Of a DNA stretch of 64,000 nt, positions 46,290 to 57,215 are shown in pieces. Location of the stretch: contig CM038702.1 of NCBI GenBank assembly GCA_021613375.1, forward strand, positions 23,543,849-23,607,848. The letters are read 5' to 3'. Position 1 is the first letter of the stretch, and every line of letters begins with the position of its first letter. The position numbers were made by a program, and so were the translations under genes. Under the pieces are notes generated by a model. The model did not search any database, had not been told where the DNA came from, and saw only the letters and a program-made list of their open reading frames with translations. Source of the DNA: Megaleporinus macrocephalus. Its lineage: Eukaryota; Chordata; Actinopteri; Characiformes; Anostomidae.

Positions 46290-47125
46290 ACAACTGTTTT
46301 ACAAAATTAGCTGTAGAGAGATTGCATTGTCCTACAGTGTATGTGCACGGTGTGGTTAACCAAGTCTGTTGCCTGTGGAGGCGGTGTCTTATGTAGAGTA
46401 ACAGACTGATTGTTTTGTGCAGTGCGAGTCGCCATTTGCAGTGTTTGTCAGACATTTCACTACAGCTCAACTGTTCAGAAAAACTTTAACAACTTGAAAT
46501 GTGAGCTCCTCTGATGCATTAGTCTCAGATGTGATTCTTGCTGTCTCTATGCTACAGAGACTGCTGTTAACACAGATAACGAGCTGGGGGGGGTCAAAAC
46601 TACGAAACAGTTTATTCACAGCTGTTATGAGATGGAACAAAACCCGCTCTTCTCCACTGCAGCATTTCTCTATTCAGTGTATGTAACAGGACATATCTAG
46701 TTAAGGCACTTTATTTAGATTTGCTAGATTTGAACAATTTTTGAGTGTTAAGGTACAGTGTACTTATTTACACAGACAAGTACTTAACTCAAAGTAATTC
46801 ATTATGGTATCAGACTTTGTCTTGACAAGCTCTTAAAAACATATTCTCAGTCTAATAAACTGATTTGATACCAAGATCAACTGAGGAATAAAAACGTTTT
46901 AAATTATCTATTAAAAAGACCAGAATGGGAATCAGAGTGAAATATTAAAAACAACCGTTGCTGCCAAATGGTTTTCAGCAGGAGGCCTTTGTTTGGTTTG
47001 GAAGTTCAGTAGCACTACCTAGAACAACCTTTATTTCAACCGATCAGGGTACAAGTGTACAGTTTGCATGTCATGCAGAGCAAAAACCCTTTTAATACAC
47101 TCCTCAAAGAGAAACAAAAGGAACG
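46290..47125. other. unannotated stretch next to the duplicated repeat
   Basis: Partly similar in texture to copy B surroundings (TTTTGTGCAGTGCGAGTCGCC-like block at about 46414-46434). No gene domain. Confidence 0.4.
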
Positions 47126-47129
47126 CTAG

Positions 47130-47375
47130 CAGCAAGTAAATCAATATGGCGGATCCTTGTGTTTGAGTCGGTCGGTGTTTCAGGCTCGCTGGCCGTGGAG
47201 CTTAAATATCCACTAATGGACGCATGTGTAGATCTAATCACGGCTGTAATTGAAGTTAACTTTAGAGCTCTTACTCTGGAGGAATATTTAAAGACAGCAG
47301 AGCAGGACTGAAACTCAATATAGCGCTCCAGAGACCCCTCTCCGTGCCCCATCTCAATAATAGATGAGATAGCTT
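47130..47375. promoter_or_regulatory. candidate conserved non-coding island with YY1 motif
   Basis: AATATGGCGGA at 47143-47153 (YY1-type), CTAATCACGGCTGTAATTGAAG, GGAGCTTAAATATCCACTAATGG. Unique and without a coding domain. Inference. Confidence 0.35.
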
Positions 47376-47790
47376 GACATAATTCTGCTTTTTTTCTCCT
47401 TTAATTTTTTTTTCTATGCCTTACTGTGTGTGACTGTGTTGTTCAGGGATGCAGCATAAGATACTTAAGATATTGTCTCTGTTGTAACAGTGCTTAGTAT
47501 CTCCAGTATAGCACATTTATAGATCAGGGAAAAAGTTGTAAACCCTAATATATATTTTAATGGAAGAACATTGTGTAACACAATGCACAATGCATAAATA
47601 TAAAAATGTGACTAAATGGACGGTAGACCTTTATGCTCATGAGACCCTAAATAATCAAGCTGTTAGCTTGAAAACGAAAAGTCATGTTTACAGGTTGTTT
47701 GCAAATGTCGTCACATCACTACGTTTACAGAAATCACAGGCTCTCAGAACGTTTATGTTTGCCCAAAATCAGTTTAACTCATAAAGTATC
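47376..47790. other. unannotated stretch
   Basis: Nothing recognised. Confidence 0.45.
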
Positions 47791-47995
47791 ACTTGTGAAT
47801 CCTCATCTGTGGTCAGGATTAGGCTGAAGAGTTTCATGTAGCTGGTGTTTTAAATCTGTCACCAGTGCACAGTCTCAGCACCCACAGACAAACTGTTCAC
47901 AATACAATACTCATGCCTACCGACTGCATGAGAGACATAAGGTGGAACAAGATGCAACTGGCAAATAAAAAGCTGAGAGCTTTGTGCAGTCGGTA
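47791..47995. repeat. local duplicate, copy B
   Basis: The second copy of the 46.0-kb repeat, ending with GGAACAAGATGCAACTGGCA and AATAAAAAGCTG. It matches the right arm of copy A's foldback but lacks the left arm and loop. It carries its own 11-bp inverted repeat: TACCGACTGCA at 47918-47928 and TGCAGTCGGTA at 47985-47995. Confidence 0.85.
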
Positions 47996-48184
47996 AGAGC
48001 GATACTGTGTTTTGAACATTTGATTTGTGAGTTACATTTAGTAAACAGTTGAGAGGCGGTACAGATGTAATGTTTGCTGCTGGTTAATCTATGGGACAGC
48101 AAAAGAGAACCAAACGGCTGTCACTGTGAAGCTCTTTGGTGCCAAGGTGCACGCAGCCACTAATAAACAAGTTGTATGTTTCAA

Positions 48185-49695
48185 ACTAATCTTTCAGTTA
48201 AATCACAAGTCACTCAGATGTAAACCCCTACCCATTTCATTGATTGGTCGAGTAAATTGCAGTAAAATTAATGTCTTACCAAAATTCTTGTATCTCTTTC
48301 AAACCATTCCAATAGCTTTACCAAGATATTTCTTCAGAGTTGAATAAAATAATTGGACAATTTTAATGGAATGGAAAAATACCCAGAATTAAGTATAAAA
48401 CCTTATGTAGGGCCTATCATGAGGCAGGGCTGCAATTTCCTGATTTCTTTTTGTTCTGCTGTGCAGCTCACGCAAGGGCTAGATGGGTCTGGCAATCACA
48501 ATTACCGTTTGTCCCCTTTAATCAATTACAAAAAACTATTGATAACCCATTTATTAGATGTAATTGTAAATTTGGGCAGATATTAGAAACTCACATGTGT
48601 GCAAACTTTATAAAGCTCAACACCATTCTGTGCTTACATTTTCTTACTACCAGTTCTCAAAGATGGTACAGCTTGCCAATGGTACAGTAGGGGTATTAAA
48701 AATTAAGTGATTTGTATGAAGATGGTGTGCTCATGTCCTTTGAACAACTATGTCAAAAATACCTCCTTCTTACCAAACACTTTTTTAAATACCTGCAAGA
48801 GCGGCATTATATAAGTAAACTGCAAGGGGGTCGATTATTGCCTCTCCTTCCTCTTCCTATAGACGATATGATAGGGCATAAGCAGGATTAATTTCTTATG
48901 CTTACAAAAAGCTCTACTATTAAATTAAAATGGGAAAAGACTTGGAGTGCACATTTGAGGACAATGTTTGGGGGAAAATCTGTGAAAATATACAAACCTT
49001 TTCCTTTAATAGTAGACATAAGCGAATTCAGTTTAATATTATTCATCGGATATATTTCACTCCTGATAGGCTATATCCAATGAATAATGACTGTTCAAGA
49101 TACTGTCCCAAATGTAAAGTGGGGGTTGGAACTCTTATTACATATGCTATGGTCTTGCCATGACCTGAAGGGATATTGGAGGGATGTCATGAATGTTATC
49201 TTGGAGGTCACCAAAGTGGATTTACCCCATTCACCAAGACTTGCCCTGATAGGAGATGAATCTGTGTTACCAGAACAAATTTTAGATTTATTAAGACGGC
49301 ACTCCTTGCTGTAAAAAATGCATCACTATTAGGTGAAAATCATCTGAACCTCCCAGCCTTTCTATGTGGATGAAAGAGATAGCTTTCTGTGTCCCTTCAG
49401 AGAAAATACTATTTAATTTAACCTGTGCAGTTTTTAAATTGCTAGGTAGAAGTTCTTGTATACCTTGATTCCAGGACAATCAGATACCCTCAAGTAATGT
49501 AATTGACTTTTGGATTGAATTTACAGTTTTTGTGTTATGTTTTTGTTTGTTTGTTTGTTTATTTGTTTGTTTTTGTTTTGTTTTTGTGGGCTCTTCCTAG
49601 GGGGTGGGGAATTGGTTGGAGTGAGACTCTTATATGTCACTACATTGTAATGGGACACAAAACTAATAAATATATGGATAAAAAGAAAATTACAA
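48185..49695 (+). mobile_element. 5'-truncated LINE-1 (L1), ORF2 3' end plus 3' UTR
   Basis: Plus-strand translations give, in order, KPLPISLIGRVNCSKINVLP (48215 on), LYEDGVLMSFEQL (about 48713), WEKTWSAHL-like and ICENIQTF (about 48980), HKRIQFNIIHRIYFTP (49017-49064), YCPKCKVGVGT (about 49104-49136; C-x2-C) and VDLPHSPRLALIG. This is the order of the L1 ORF2 C-terminal region in fish. It is broken by several stops and frameshifts. The 3' region ends in an A-rich segment near 49680-49695. Confidence 0.8.
48200..49320 (+). pseudogene. L1 ORF2 C-terminal relic
   Basis: The region after the reverse-transcriptase core, ending in the zinc-knuckle-like cysteine cluster, is spread over at least three frames (48126-48347, 48451-48690, 48930-49163, 49087-49314). 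The catalytic reverse-transcriptase and endonuclease domains are missing. No function is possible. Confidence 0.75.
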
Positions 49696-49699
49696 ACCG

Positions 49700-50545
49700 C
49701 TCTATATGACATTAGGATGACGTGCAGCATATCTGTGATATGTTGTGATTTTCTATTTGTACCTTTCTCACATTATATTATCAGTGGCCTCCGTCATCCA
49801 TTGTGTTTTTCACTTACTGCCATCCATCTGAACGATGAACTTTGTTGGAATCCCATGAGTGAAAACAACCTATTAGTTGGTTTCAGAATCATAAGGTATA
49901 TTTCAGTAAATGATACATGTCAAGCACATGTTCCTATATCTGACAACAAACCACAGCCATAGATAACCATGCATGTGTGCACTCAGCACAGAGTGAGAAG
50001 CCACAGTCTACCAAAACCTGCTGTTAGACAACAGTGTGATAGCTAATGCTAGCAGTGACTCATCATATGTGTAGTATAGTATTAAAGGTTATTATGTGTC
50101 TTTTGTGAATTTAGTTATGGTGTATTGTTTTGTATTACTGTTCTGCTTTGCTGTAGTAGTTTGTTGCTGTTAGTCAGACTATGTGAGTGCTGTGAGTTTA
50201 AAGTCTTTGTAAAATGCCAGTGTGTTAATATAATGAGCTAATTGTGTTTTTTGGGCATGTATTACTATGTATTATTGTTAAATGCTGTGAAGTCTGTTCC
50301 AAATTGAGGAGACAATAGCGATAGTGTTTTGTGCATTTAGTTATGGTTATAATAGAGGGAGGCTTTTAAGACAGGAGTTGTTAACCAAGTGTCCATGCTG
50401 GCTGCATTATCAGTGCTAATCATGTGTAATTAATGAAAAAGTCTATGATGGAGTGCTGTGTGAATTTTAGAGCTGTTGACAGCCTCAAACAGTATTCCTT
50501 TTAACCAATTCCTTTTAGTTATATTGCTTCATTCTAAAAAATGGC
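49700..50545. other. unannotated stretch
   Basis: No gene or transposon recognised. Confidence 0.45.
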
Positions 50546-50547
50546 GC

Positions 50548-50590
<43 letters not shown>
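50548..50590. repeat. (TAA)14 microsatellite
   Basis: 43 bp of uninterrupted TAA. Confidence 0.95.
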
Positions 50591-50834
50591 CATAACAAAA
50601 GACTAAATAAATGCTACTAAACAGAATACCTCAACCAGACAGAACTAGGTGTGCCCTGATGCTACATTGTTCCCCTGGGTGGGGGTCTGTATAGTGTTTT
50701 TGTACTTTTAGTTATAGTTAATTGATCTTTTTGTACTCTTCCCTTTTTTGCTTAGTAACCAATCCACTGGGATTATCCAGGCTAGGGTGTTTTAGACCTG
50801 AGTGTCCATGCTAGCAGCATTAGCAGCGCTAGCA

Positions 50835-51150
50835 GCAAGTGATTGATCGAGCAGGCCATGGAGGAGCGCGGCGTGAGTTGTAGAGCTCCTGATATGGCCG
50901 TGTGAGATGCTCGGAGATCTCCTGCGTGTCAGATCCTGATAAGGCCCGCTGAGCGCTCTCCGCTAAGGGCTGCTGCCGTCCACTGGCCTCCGTGCGATTA
51001 CGCCGTCCATGGCCAGCTAGCTTGGCTTTATTAGCTGTAACAAACGACTCTCTTCCTGGCCTGCTGAGACAGCCTATCCACCAGCATGGGGCTCCATAAC
51101 TCCTGCTCTGGAAGAAGGATAGGGCCCAGATAAAACAGCCCGCCAAAGCG
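50835..51150. promoter_or_regulatory. candidate conserved non-coding island
   Basis: GC-balanced unique block with GTGATTGATCGAGCAGGCC, CCTGATATGGCCGTGTGAG, CGTGCGATTACGCCG and GGCTTTATTAGC. A 105-residue minus-strand frame (50829-51146) has no recognisable domain and lacks any exon context. Regulatory role is inferred. Confidence 0.3.
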
Positions 51151-51584
51151 CTAGTTCAGTGAAAAAAGAAGAAGATTTACACAGTTTTTCTCTCAGCCAA
51201 AATGCACTTAACCAAGAATTTGTTTGGTTTCTGAACGTTGCTTCTTCAGTTTTGCACTTGTTTTGCACTTGTGGTACCACATATTCTACAGTGGTCATAC
51301 AGTGCCAGTGTCAACACATAACAGTTCAGTGTGATTTGAGGTTGCGATGATGCAATTTGCCAGTGTATAAAAAAGTGAGAGGATGGTTGAGTGAGGGAAT
51401 GAGCGAGTGAACGTGTAAGTGAAGGAGTGAGTCTGGGTGCAGAGCTGTGGTGGGTAGGGGAAGAGGGAGTTGTGTGTGTTGTCACTGGTAATGAATGTTT
51501 TCTGATAATGCAGGAACAAAAATGGAGTGGGCTGCCCCTCCCCGGCCTCTGTCTCCTCTTTCAGCTCTTCGATGAATTATCCCT

Positions 51585-51722
51585 CTCCTCCACAACTCTC
51601 TCTTTTTACTTATCAGCCTTTTCTCTCTCTCTTTCCACCAGTGCCTCATAGCTCCTACACTCCTTCTTTTATCTTTCCATTCTATCTCTCTCTCTCTCTT
51701 CCTCTCTCGCTCTCTTTCTGTG
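51585..51722. repeat. pyrimidine-rich tract with (CT)n
   Basis: CT-rich from about 51590, with a denser CT run at 51681-51719. Confidence 0.85.
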
Positions 51723-53425
51723 TGCTGTGATGTCATTGGACTGCGTGTCGCCAGATGGAAGACTCGTCCCCTCTCCCTCGTTCGTTCTCCGCTTCCTCGC
51801 TTTCAGCAACTGTGCAGAATGACATTGTTTGAACTACATGCGGCAGAATATAGTTTCGACTGCAAATTAGTTATCATTTTACAGCATTTCATTCTGTTGT
51901 TTCAGAGCTGTCACTCTCTGTAGCCTACTGTGCTATCAACACATAGTATGGTTAATCTGCTCCCAGAATCCATTGCTAGTTTGTCGCTAGTACCTGCAGT
52001 AAGTAACCTTTTTGGTTACAGAATTACAGAAATACAGAAATTACAGAAATACGGCATGTCTTTTCAGTGCGTATTTGCTACTAAGGTTTTGATTTTATAA
52101 TTTTTTATTCAATAACTGTGATGAATCACATAGTAACTACTAAGAAACTATACATTATGCAATTATGAAAGTGAGGAATGTAAATGCAGATCTTCATAAA
52201 CACCATTAGAGGTTAAGGGATCAACTAACAATTCAAACAATTAAAAAAAATCTTATATGATTTGATACAATACAGTGGCGCCTTGATGCAATACATTTTT
52301 CCAAAGTGGCTGGAAATGTGGCTTACATTAATATAAAAACTTTTCTGTTTTTTATTTTGTTAGAGCAAATGACATTATAAAGGAAAACATTAAAAGAAAA
52401 AAGATTACAGTGTCCCAAAGTAATGCACTGGCCCAATTAAACACACCAATTAAAAAAATATTGCTTTGTTAGCATTATTAACAACATGCACCCTAAACAA
52501 GACCGTATAGAATTTAAAAGGTATGTGTAGTCATGTGTGTATATATACTACAGTTTATAATGAGGCTTCGTCAGATCTTAAAACCAGAATCAACCGATTT
52601 ATGGGCTAACCTTGTGGATATGGATATAGTCTAGTCTTACTTTTATTTTAGGTTTAGGCTTAATCTAGATAAAGGAGAGATAATCTATAATCTGCCCTTT
52701 CTTTAATAATGGACTAGTTAAACATCCATCCAGAGCCAAGTCTTACATTAACTTGCAGTGTTCTTTTTTATCATAGATTAAGGATTGATCTTAATCTGTC
52801 CTGACAGTAACAATGCATTGATAGTGGGTTGTTTTCTTAACATGGAGTGATCCTAGTTGTAGTCTGAATTGCAGCATCAGTGATACATATTCTATTCTTT
52901 TTAGTCTTGGTCTAGACTTAATGTAGGTCTGTAAAAGCAGCACAGTAAATCCAGGACTGGGAAAATGTGACAATTTTTGGCCAGTATTAAAAAAAATAGG
53001 CTTTGCTGTCTATGATCTGGACTTGGGTGACCTGTGTTGCTGCTTAATTTCTTTCCCTATTACACACTCAGAAATATGTTAACCCTGACTTGACCGTAAT
53101 GCTCCATTTCATCAGCAGGCCTCAATCATGCTCCTGCTCCACATCCTTAACATACCGATCAGTCCTTTTAGCACTGACGCAGACATCTGATTAACACTCA
53201 ACAATACCCTCAACGTCACGCACATGCCTCAGATTCCTCCCAAAACACACGACCTGACACGGTGAACCTGGGTGGTTGAGTGTGTGTGCATGCTCTTCTT
53301 CTGGTTGCTCTAAATCACTAAAATAACTGCACCTGTGTCATGTTCTAGTTCCACTTGAAGTTCTAATAAATGAACATTCAAAATTAAGTTTAATACAGTT
53401 AATATCTAGAATAAAGTTAAAACTC
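51723..53425. other. unannotated stretch, possibly old repeat in 52.56-52.97 kb
   Basis: 52560-52970 has recurring TTAATCTAG/GTCTAGACTTAAT/CTTAATCTGTCC motifs in both orientations, suggesting a decayed palindromic element. It was not resolved into ends. Confidence 0.4.
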
Positions 53426-53429
53426 ATTT

Positions 53430-53547
53430 TCGCTCTGTTATGCAGACCTTGTGGCGTCTAAGTTGAAAATATCTCCAATATTGCTGAATAAAATTATGGT
53501 AATGATTAATAGGATCATAAGTGATTCCAAACTTTTGAATGGCCGTG
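53430..53547. mobile_element. Tc1-like terminal fragment
   Basis: GTGATTCCAAACTTTTGAAT (53521-53540) then GGCCGTG, followed by TA (53548-53549). This is a Tc1-type right terminal repeat; no opposite end was found. Confidence 0.6.
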
Positions 53548-53746
53548 TATACGCTCTTCCTTGTCGCCGCACTCTTTTTAAATGGTGACTCTTCTGAGCC
53601 AATTTGCTGGGCTTTTTTAGAGGAACTGAATCTGTTTGGATGTCTGTGGAGAGCTTTTAAAAGAGGATTGCAGATTATCTTCACTTTAAAACTCCTGGAC
53701 CGCTTGTGCGCCTCTCCCAGAGATACGCCACACAACTGCCTCTCGC

Positions 53747-53770
53747 TCTTCTTCTTCTTCTTCTTCTTTT
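53747..53770. repeat. (CTT)8 microsatellite
   Basis: Uninterrupted CTT run. Confidence 0.9.
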
Positions 53771-54276
53771 TCATTCCCTTCAGCTTTTATAAAATAGTGT
53801 CTGTGTGTTTTTAGCCTTCAGGGCTTAGACAGTGGCCCTTGTAAAAGAAGCGAGGAGACATGAGTGTTTTTGGCTAAAGCTGCACTGCTGGGTATTTACA
53901 CTTTAATCATGATGATTGTGCTGAAACATTCTGATACTGGTTGAGATTTTAAGCCCAATATTGAAGTCAATATATTTCTCTCACTTTTATTGCTATGCAA
54001 AGATGGACTGAACACTGACAATAGAGGGGTTTGCATTCGCCACAACAGTGTAATAGTGTGGCTGCGTGTGTAGTATCGTATGATATTTTAACAGTTTAGG
54101 CTTTATAATTACAATAGGAGATTCTTAGCACTTTATATATGATAATGATTCTGTCTAATCTGAATTAATCCCTCCATACATTTTCAGTGCTTACATATTG
54201 TTGCTGATGTAACAAAATCTCTTATGGTAACTCAAAAGGAGACAGAAGAAACATTAATTACTTTATGAACATTGAT
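53771..54276. other. unannotated stretch
   Basis: Nothing recognised. Confidence 0.45.
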
Positions 54277-54277
54277 G

Positions 54278-54866
54278 CAGTTGTATGCAAAAGTTTGAAC
54301 ACCCCAGTCAAATAACATGTTTTATTCATATTCTAAATGAAAAATAGAAAACACGTCCTTTAAAGGGAACAAACTTAAAATTGTAGTGCACAGTTTCTTT
54401 TTATTTGCTGGATGTAGCACATAGGGAAAAAAAATAAGGTAGTGTAAAATGTGCTATAGCTTTTGCACAGGACAAGTTTTATATTTCATGTTTCCCTTAT
54501 TTGTTAAAATCTGCAAATAATCAGTAATTGTTGATTGAAATGTACAGAAGTGTGTCAGAAGAGGTGAGAATCACCAAAGACCATATGATAATCTTGTCAT
54601 GATAATTAAAATAGGATATTACTGCAGTAAATATATTGTTATATGCTGAGTACTCTGTTAATGTATAATGCAATATATTGTGATTTATTACTTTTTGGAA
54701 CATCAGTACTTTACCATTTGTGTACAATCAGTACAATATTGCGAAGCAAACTATCACAATACTGTGCTGGATTATTTCCTCCAGCCCTGGTGTGTTCTCT
54801 GTAGAGGATGTCTTAACTTATTTTCATTCATGCATTGCATGTCATTTAAACTTTTGCAAACAACTG
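54278..54866. mobile_element. Tc1-like miniature element
   Basis: The left end CAGTTGTATGCAAAAGTTTG (54278-54297) and right end (complement CAGTTGTTTGCAAAAGTTTA, ending 54866) are matching inverted repeats of a well-known fish Tc1-type terminus. At 589 bp, with no transposase sequence, it is non-autonomous. The expected flanking TA is not clean (TG on the left, CA on the right), so the target duplication appears mutated. Confidence 0.75.
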
Positions 54867-54959
54867 CATGACTAAGTAAGTCATTTTGAAGCATTTCTTT
54901 TGGTCTGTTCATCAGAAAATCGGACCATAAAGAGGTTAAAAGACATTTTCAACTGATGT

Positions 54960-55180
54960 AAAATGAGGAAAAATTATATAATGTGGTTTCACAAGCTTCA
55001 AACAACCGTCTACTCTACCTGTTCAAATGGTTTAAATAGCCATATTTGGTAATAGACTAATGTTTCTGAATGCAGTAATTCCATATAAACTCTTTCATAC
55101 TTTTGTTGTCATAAGAATAAGAAAATTAAATTAAAAAAAAACCTGTAGTAGCTGTGTACACACTTTTGACTGGGACTGGG
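54960..55180. mobile_element. possible second Tc1-like terminal fragment
   Basis: ACACACTTTTGACTGGGACTG (about 55159) resembles a Tc1 right terminus (CAAACTTTTGACTGGTACTG), preceded by a diverged subterminal region. Only one end is visible. Confidence 0.4.
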
Positions 55181-55705
55181 AAATGAAGTGACATATGTAC
55201 AGTATCAGTTAATTAACTGGTAATGTTTTATTCATATTGAATATTAACATTTTCATGAGAGTTTTCTGATTGTTGATTGTGCTTAATTCTTTTGATTCCT
55301 TTTTTAATTTTTTTTTAGGATCATGACAGAGTGCAACAAATACAGTACTGGCCTAGAAGAGCACCAGCATTTAGGACTAGAACAGATTAGATGTTATCCT
55401 GGGTTACACAGAGCCAGTTCTACAAGTTCAGAGATAAGCACTGTTAACTGAATAGTTTGGTGAAAGATCAGATTTGCTCATTACCATAAATGCAGACAAG
55501 ACATTCTGGTTGTGTGAAGATGGCTGCTTTAATCCCACTTTATATGGAGAGGCCAGTATATATTATCTGCAGATATAAAATTGTTAGCCATCTGATAAAT
55601 ATCAGTGAACGGAGTTAAGATTAGGATTAGATCCAGGGCTAAGTGTAAAGTGGTGGCCACAACTACAAACTTCTATACCACACATTCTAAACTAAATAAT
55701 ATACT
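55181..55705. other. unannotated stretch
   Basis: Nothing recognised. Confidence 0.45.
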
Positions 55706-55710
55706 TCTAC

Positions 55711-56130
55711 TGGTGACATACCAGGGTTAGAATTAGGTTTATGTTTTGGGTTGATGTTAAGATCAACCCAAAATAAATATGTGAAGAATTAACCCTTTAA
55801 ACTACAAGGCCTGTATGTGGTCTAACTCCTACGCCTAAAAATTACTAACTGTAGTTTGCAGTTTGTAGGATTAATAGATATGTAGTATAAATATAGTACA
55901 GTATAATATAGTGGTATAATGGTGCCATACCAGGGTTAAAATTAGGTTTAGGTTTTGTTTTAGGTTTAGGATTTGGGTTGAGATTAAGATAAGAATTAAC
56001 CCTTTAAACTACAAGACCTGTATGTGGTCTAACTCATATGCCTCAAAATTACTAACTGTAGTTTGCAGTTTAGGGGATTAATATATATGTAGTATAAATA
56101 TAGTACAGTATAATATAGTAGTATAAATAT
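55711..56130. repeat. 209-bp direct tandem duplication
   Basis: Copy 1 begins TGGTGACATACCAGGGTTAG (55711) and copy 2 TGGTGCCATACCAGGGTTAA (55920). Both contain AACCCTTTAAACTACAAG and end with AGTACAGTATAATATAGT. The largest difference is the block after AGGTTT, where copy 1 has a GGTTGA...TCAACC inverted motif. Confidence 0.9.
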
Positions 56131-56885
56131 ATAAATTGCTTTCAAGTGAGTATCTACAAAGTATCTACAGTGGGCTTTAGAGGTGCTTTATTTTTACACT
56201 GGTGCTACAAGGTTAACTTTATGACATATAATGACAAATGACAGCAACCAGGATATTCCATTGTTTTCAATGGAGCAGTGACAGAACATTCTGCCACTGC
56301 CAGCAGCAACGACAGCAGCTAGTGGAACATTCCGTCAGGAGTTTCACTTTCATAGCGTTTGCCATCGGCCTCGGCAACTGAATAAACCAAAAACACTGTT
56401 GAATTCATGGTGCAGTCTATATTATACAGCCACATATTAAAAGTTACAGTGCGTCCTGATGTATTTGTGTTGGATTGATTACTTTTTTACATAATTGTCC
56501 CAATTGTCCATAATTGTGATGGAAGTGTATAGTACACCAATTAGCATGTTTCCACAAACATTATCAACTAAAAATCAGGCTTCAACATGACCGTCGCTTC
56601 GGTTTTTAGCTTTGTGACATACCCTTATCCATGTTTATAAATTGCATAATGTCATACAGTGACAAAAAGCAAGTATTTTTGATATTACTGAAAGAGCTAG
56701 CTGTAGTCCTTGATATTGTGTGTAAATGAATGAAGGATGGAACAAAAACAATCTGGTTACAATGACGTACTTTAAAATAAAAGTATGTTTTTCTTTCTTC
56801 TGCAAAGTTATTATTTTGAAGATGCAGCAGTGATATATATTTGACATCTATACTGCTATATCTGTACTATAAATCTACAGTATAT
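56131..56885. other. unannotated stretch
   Basis: No gene recognised; a short CCATTGTTTTCAATGG hairpin lies at 56258-56273. Confidence 0.45.
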
Positions 56886-56889
56886 CTGT

Positions 56890-57215
56890 AAAAACACACG
56901 GGCCTTTTTGCTGCAGGGGACATTCCTGTCAGTCAATTTGTTTTGTGGTGTTTAGCATCGATTAGCGGAACAGGCCCAAATTCAGTTTGTTCAGTTCTCT
57001 TTAAGATGATCTAATTGATGTAATGAATTGGATTATCTAATCTGAGGCATCGGGACGGATCCCCCACCCAACGTTTATCTCCGCAAAGCTTCCTGGGCTT
57101 GCATTGCATTATGGGGTTTGGAGACTGGCTGGCTCTGGATGACAAAAAGTCTCAATGACTGATGTCCCCCTTCAGCCACCATTTTTCAATTCACAACGGA
57201 AATGTTTTAATTTGC
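56890..57215. promoter_or_regulatory. candidate enhancer with paired homeodomain sites
   Basis: ATCTAATTGATGTAATGAAT (from 57009), then GGATTA at 57030-57035 and TAATCT at 57038-57043 form opposed K50-type (OTX/PITX-like) homeodomain sites. Also present are TCTTTAAGATG, TTTATCTCCGC and CATCGATTAGCGG. Unique, no coding domain. Function is inferred from motif texture. Confidence 0.4.

Noticed and set aside
50829..51146. 105-residue minus-strand frame as a small gene
   Set aside because: No domain, no start context and no exon signals; it sits in an island that looks non-coding.
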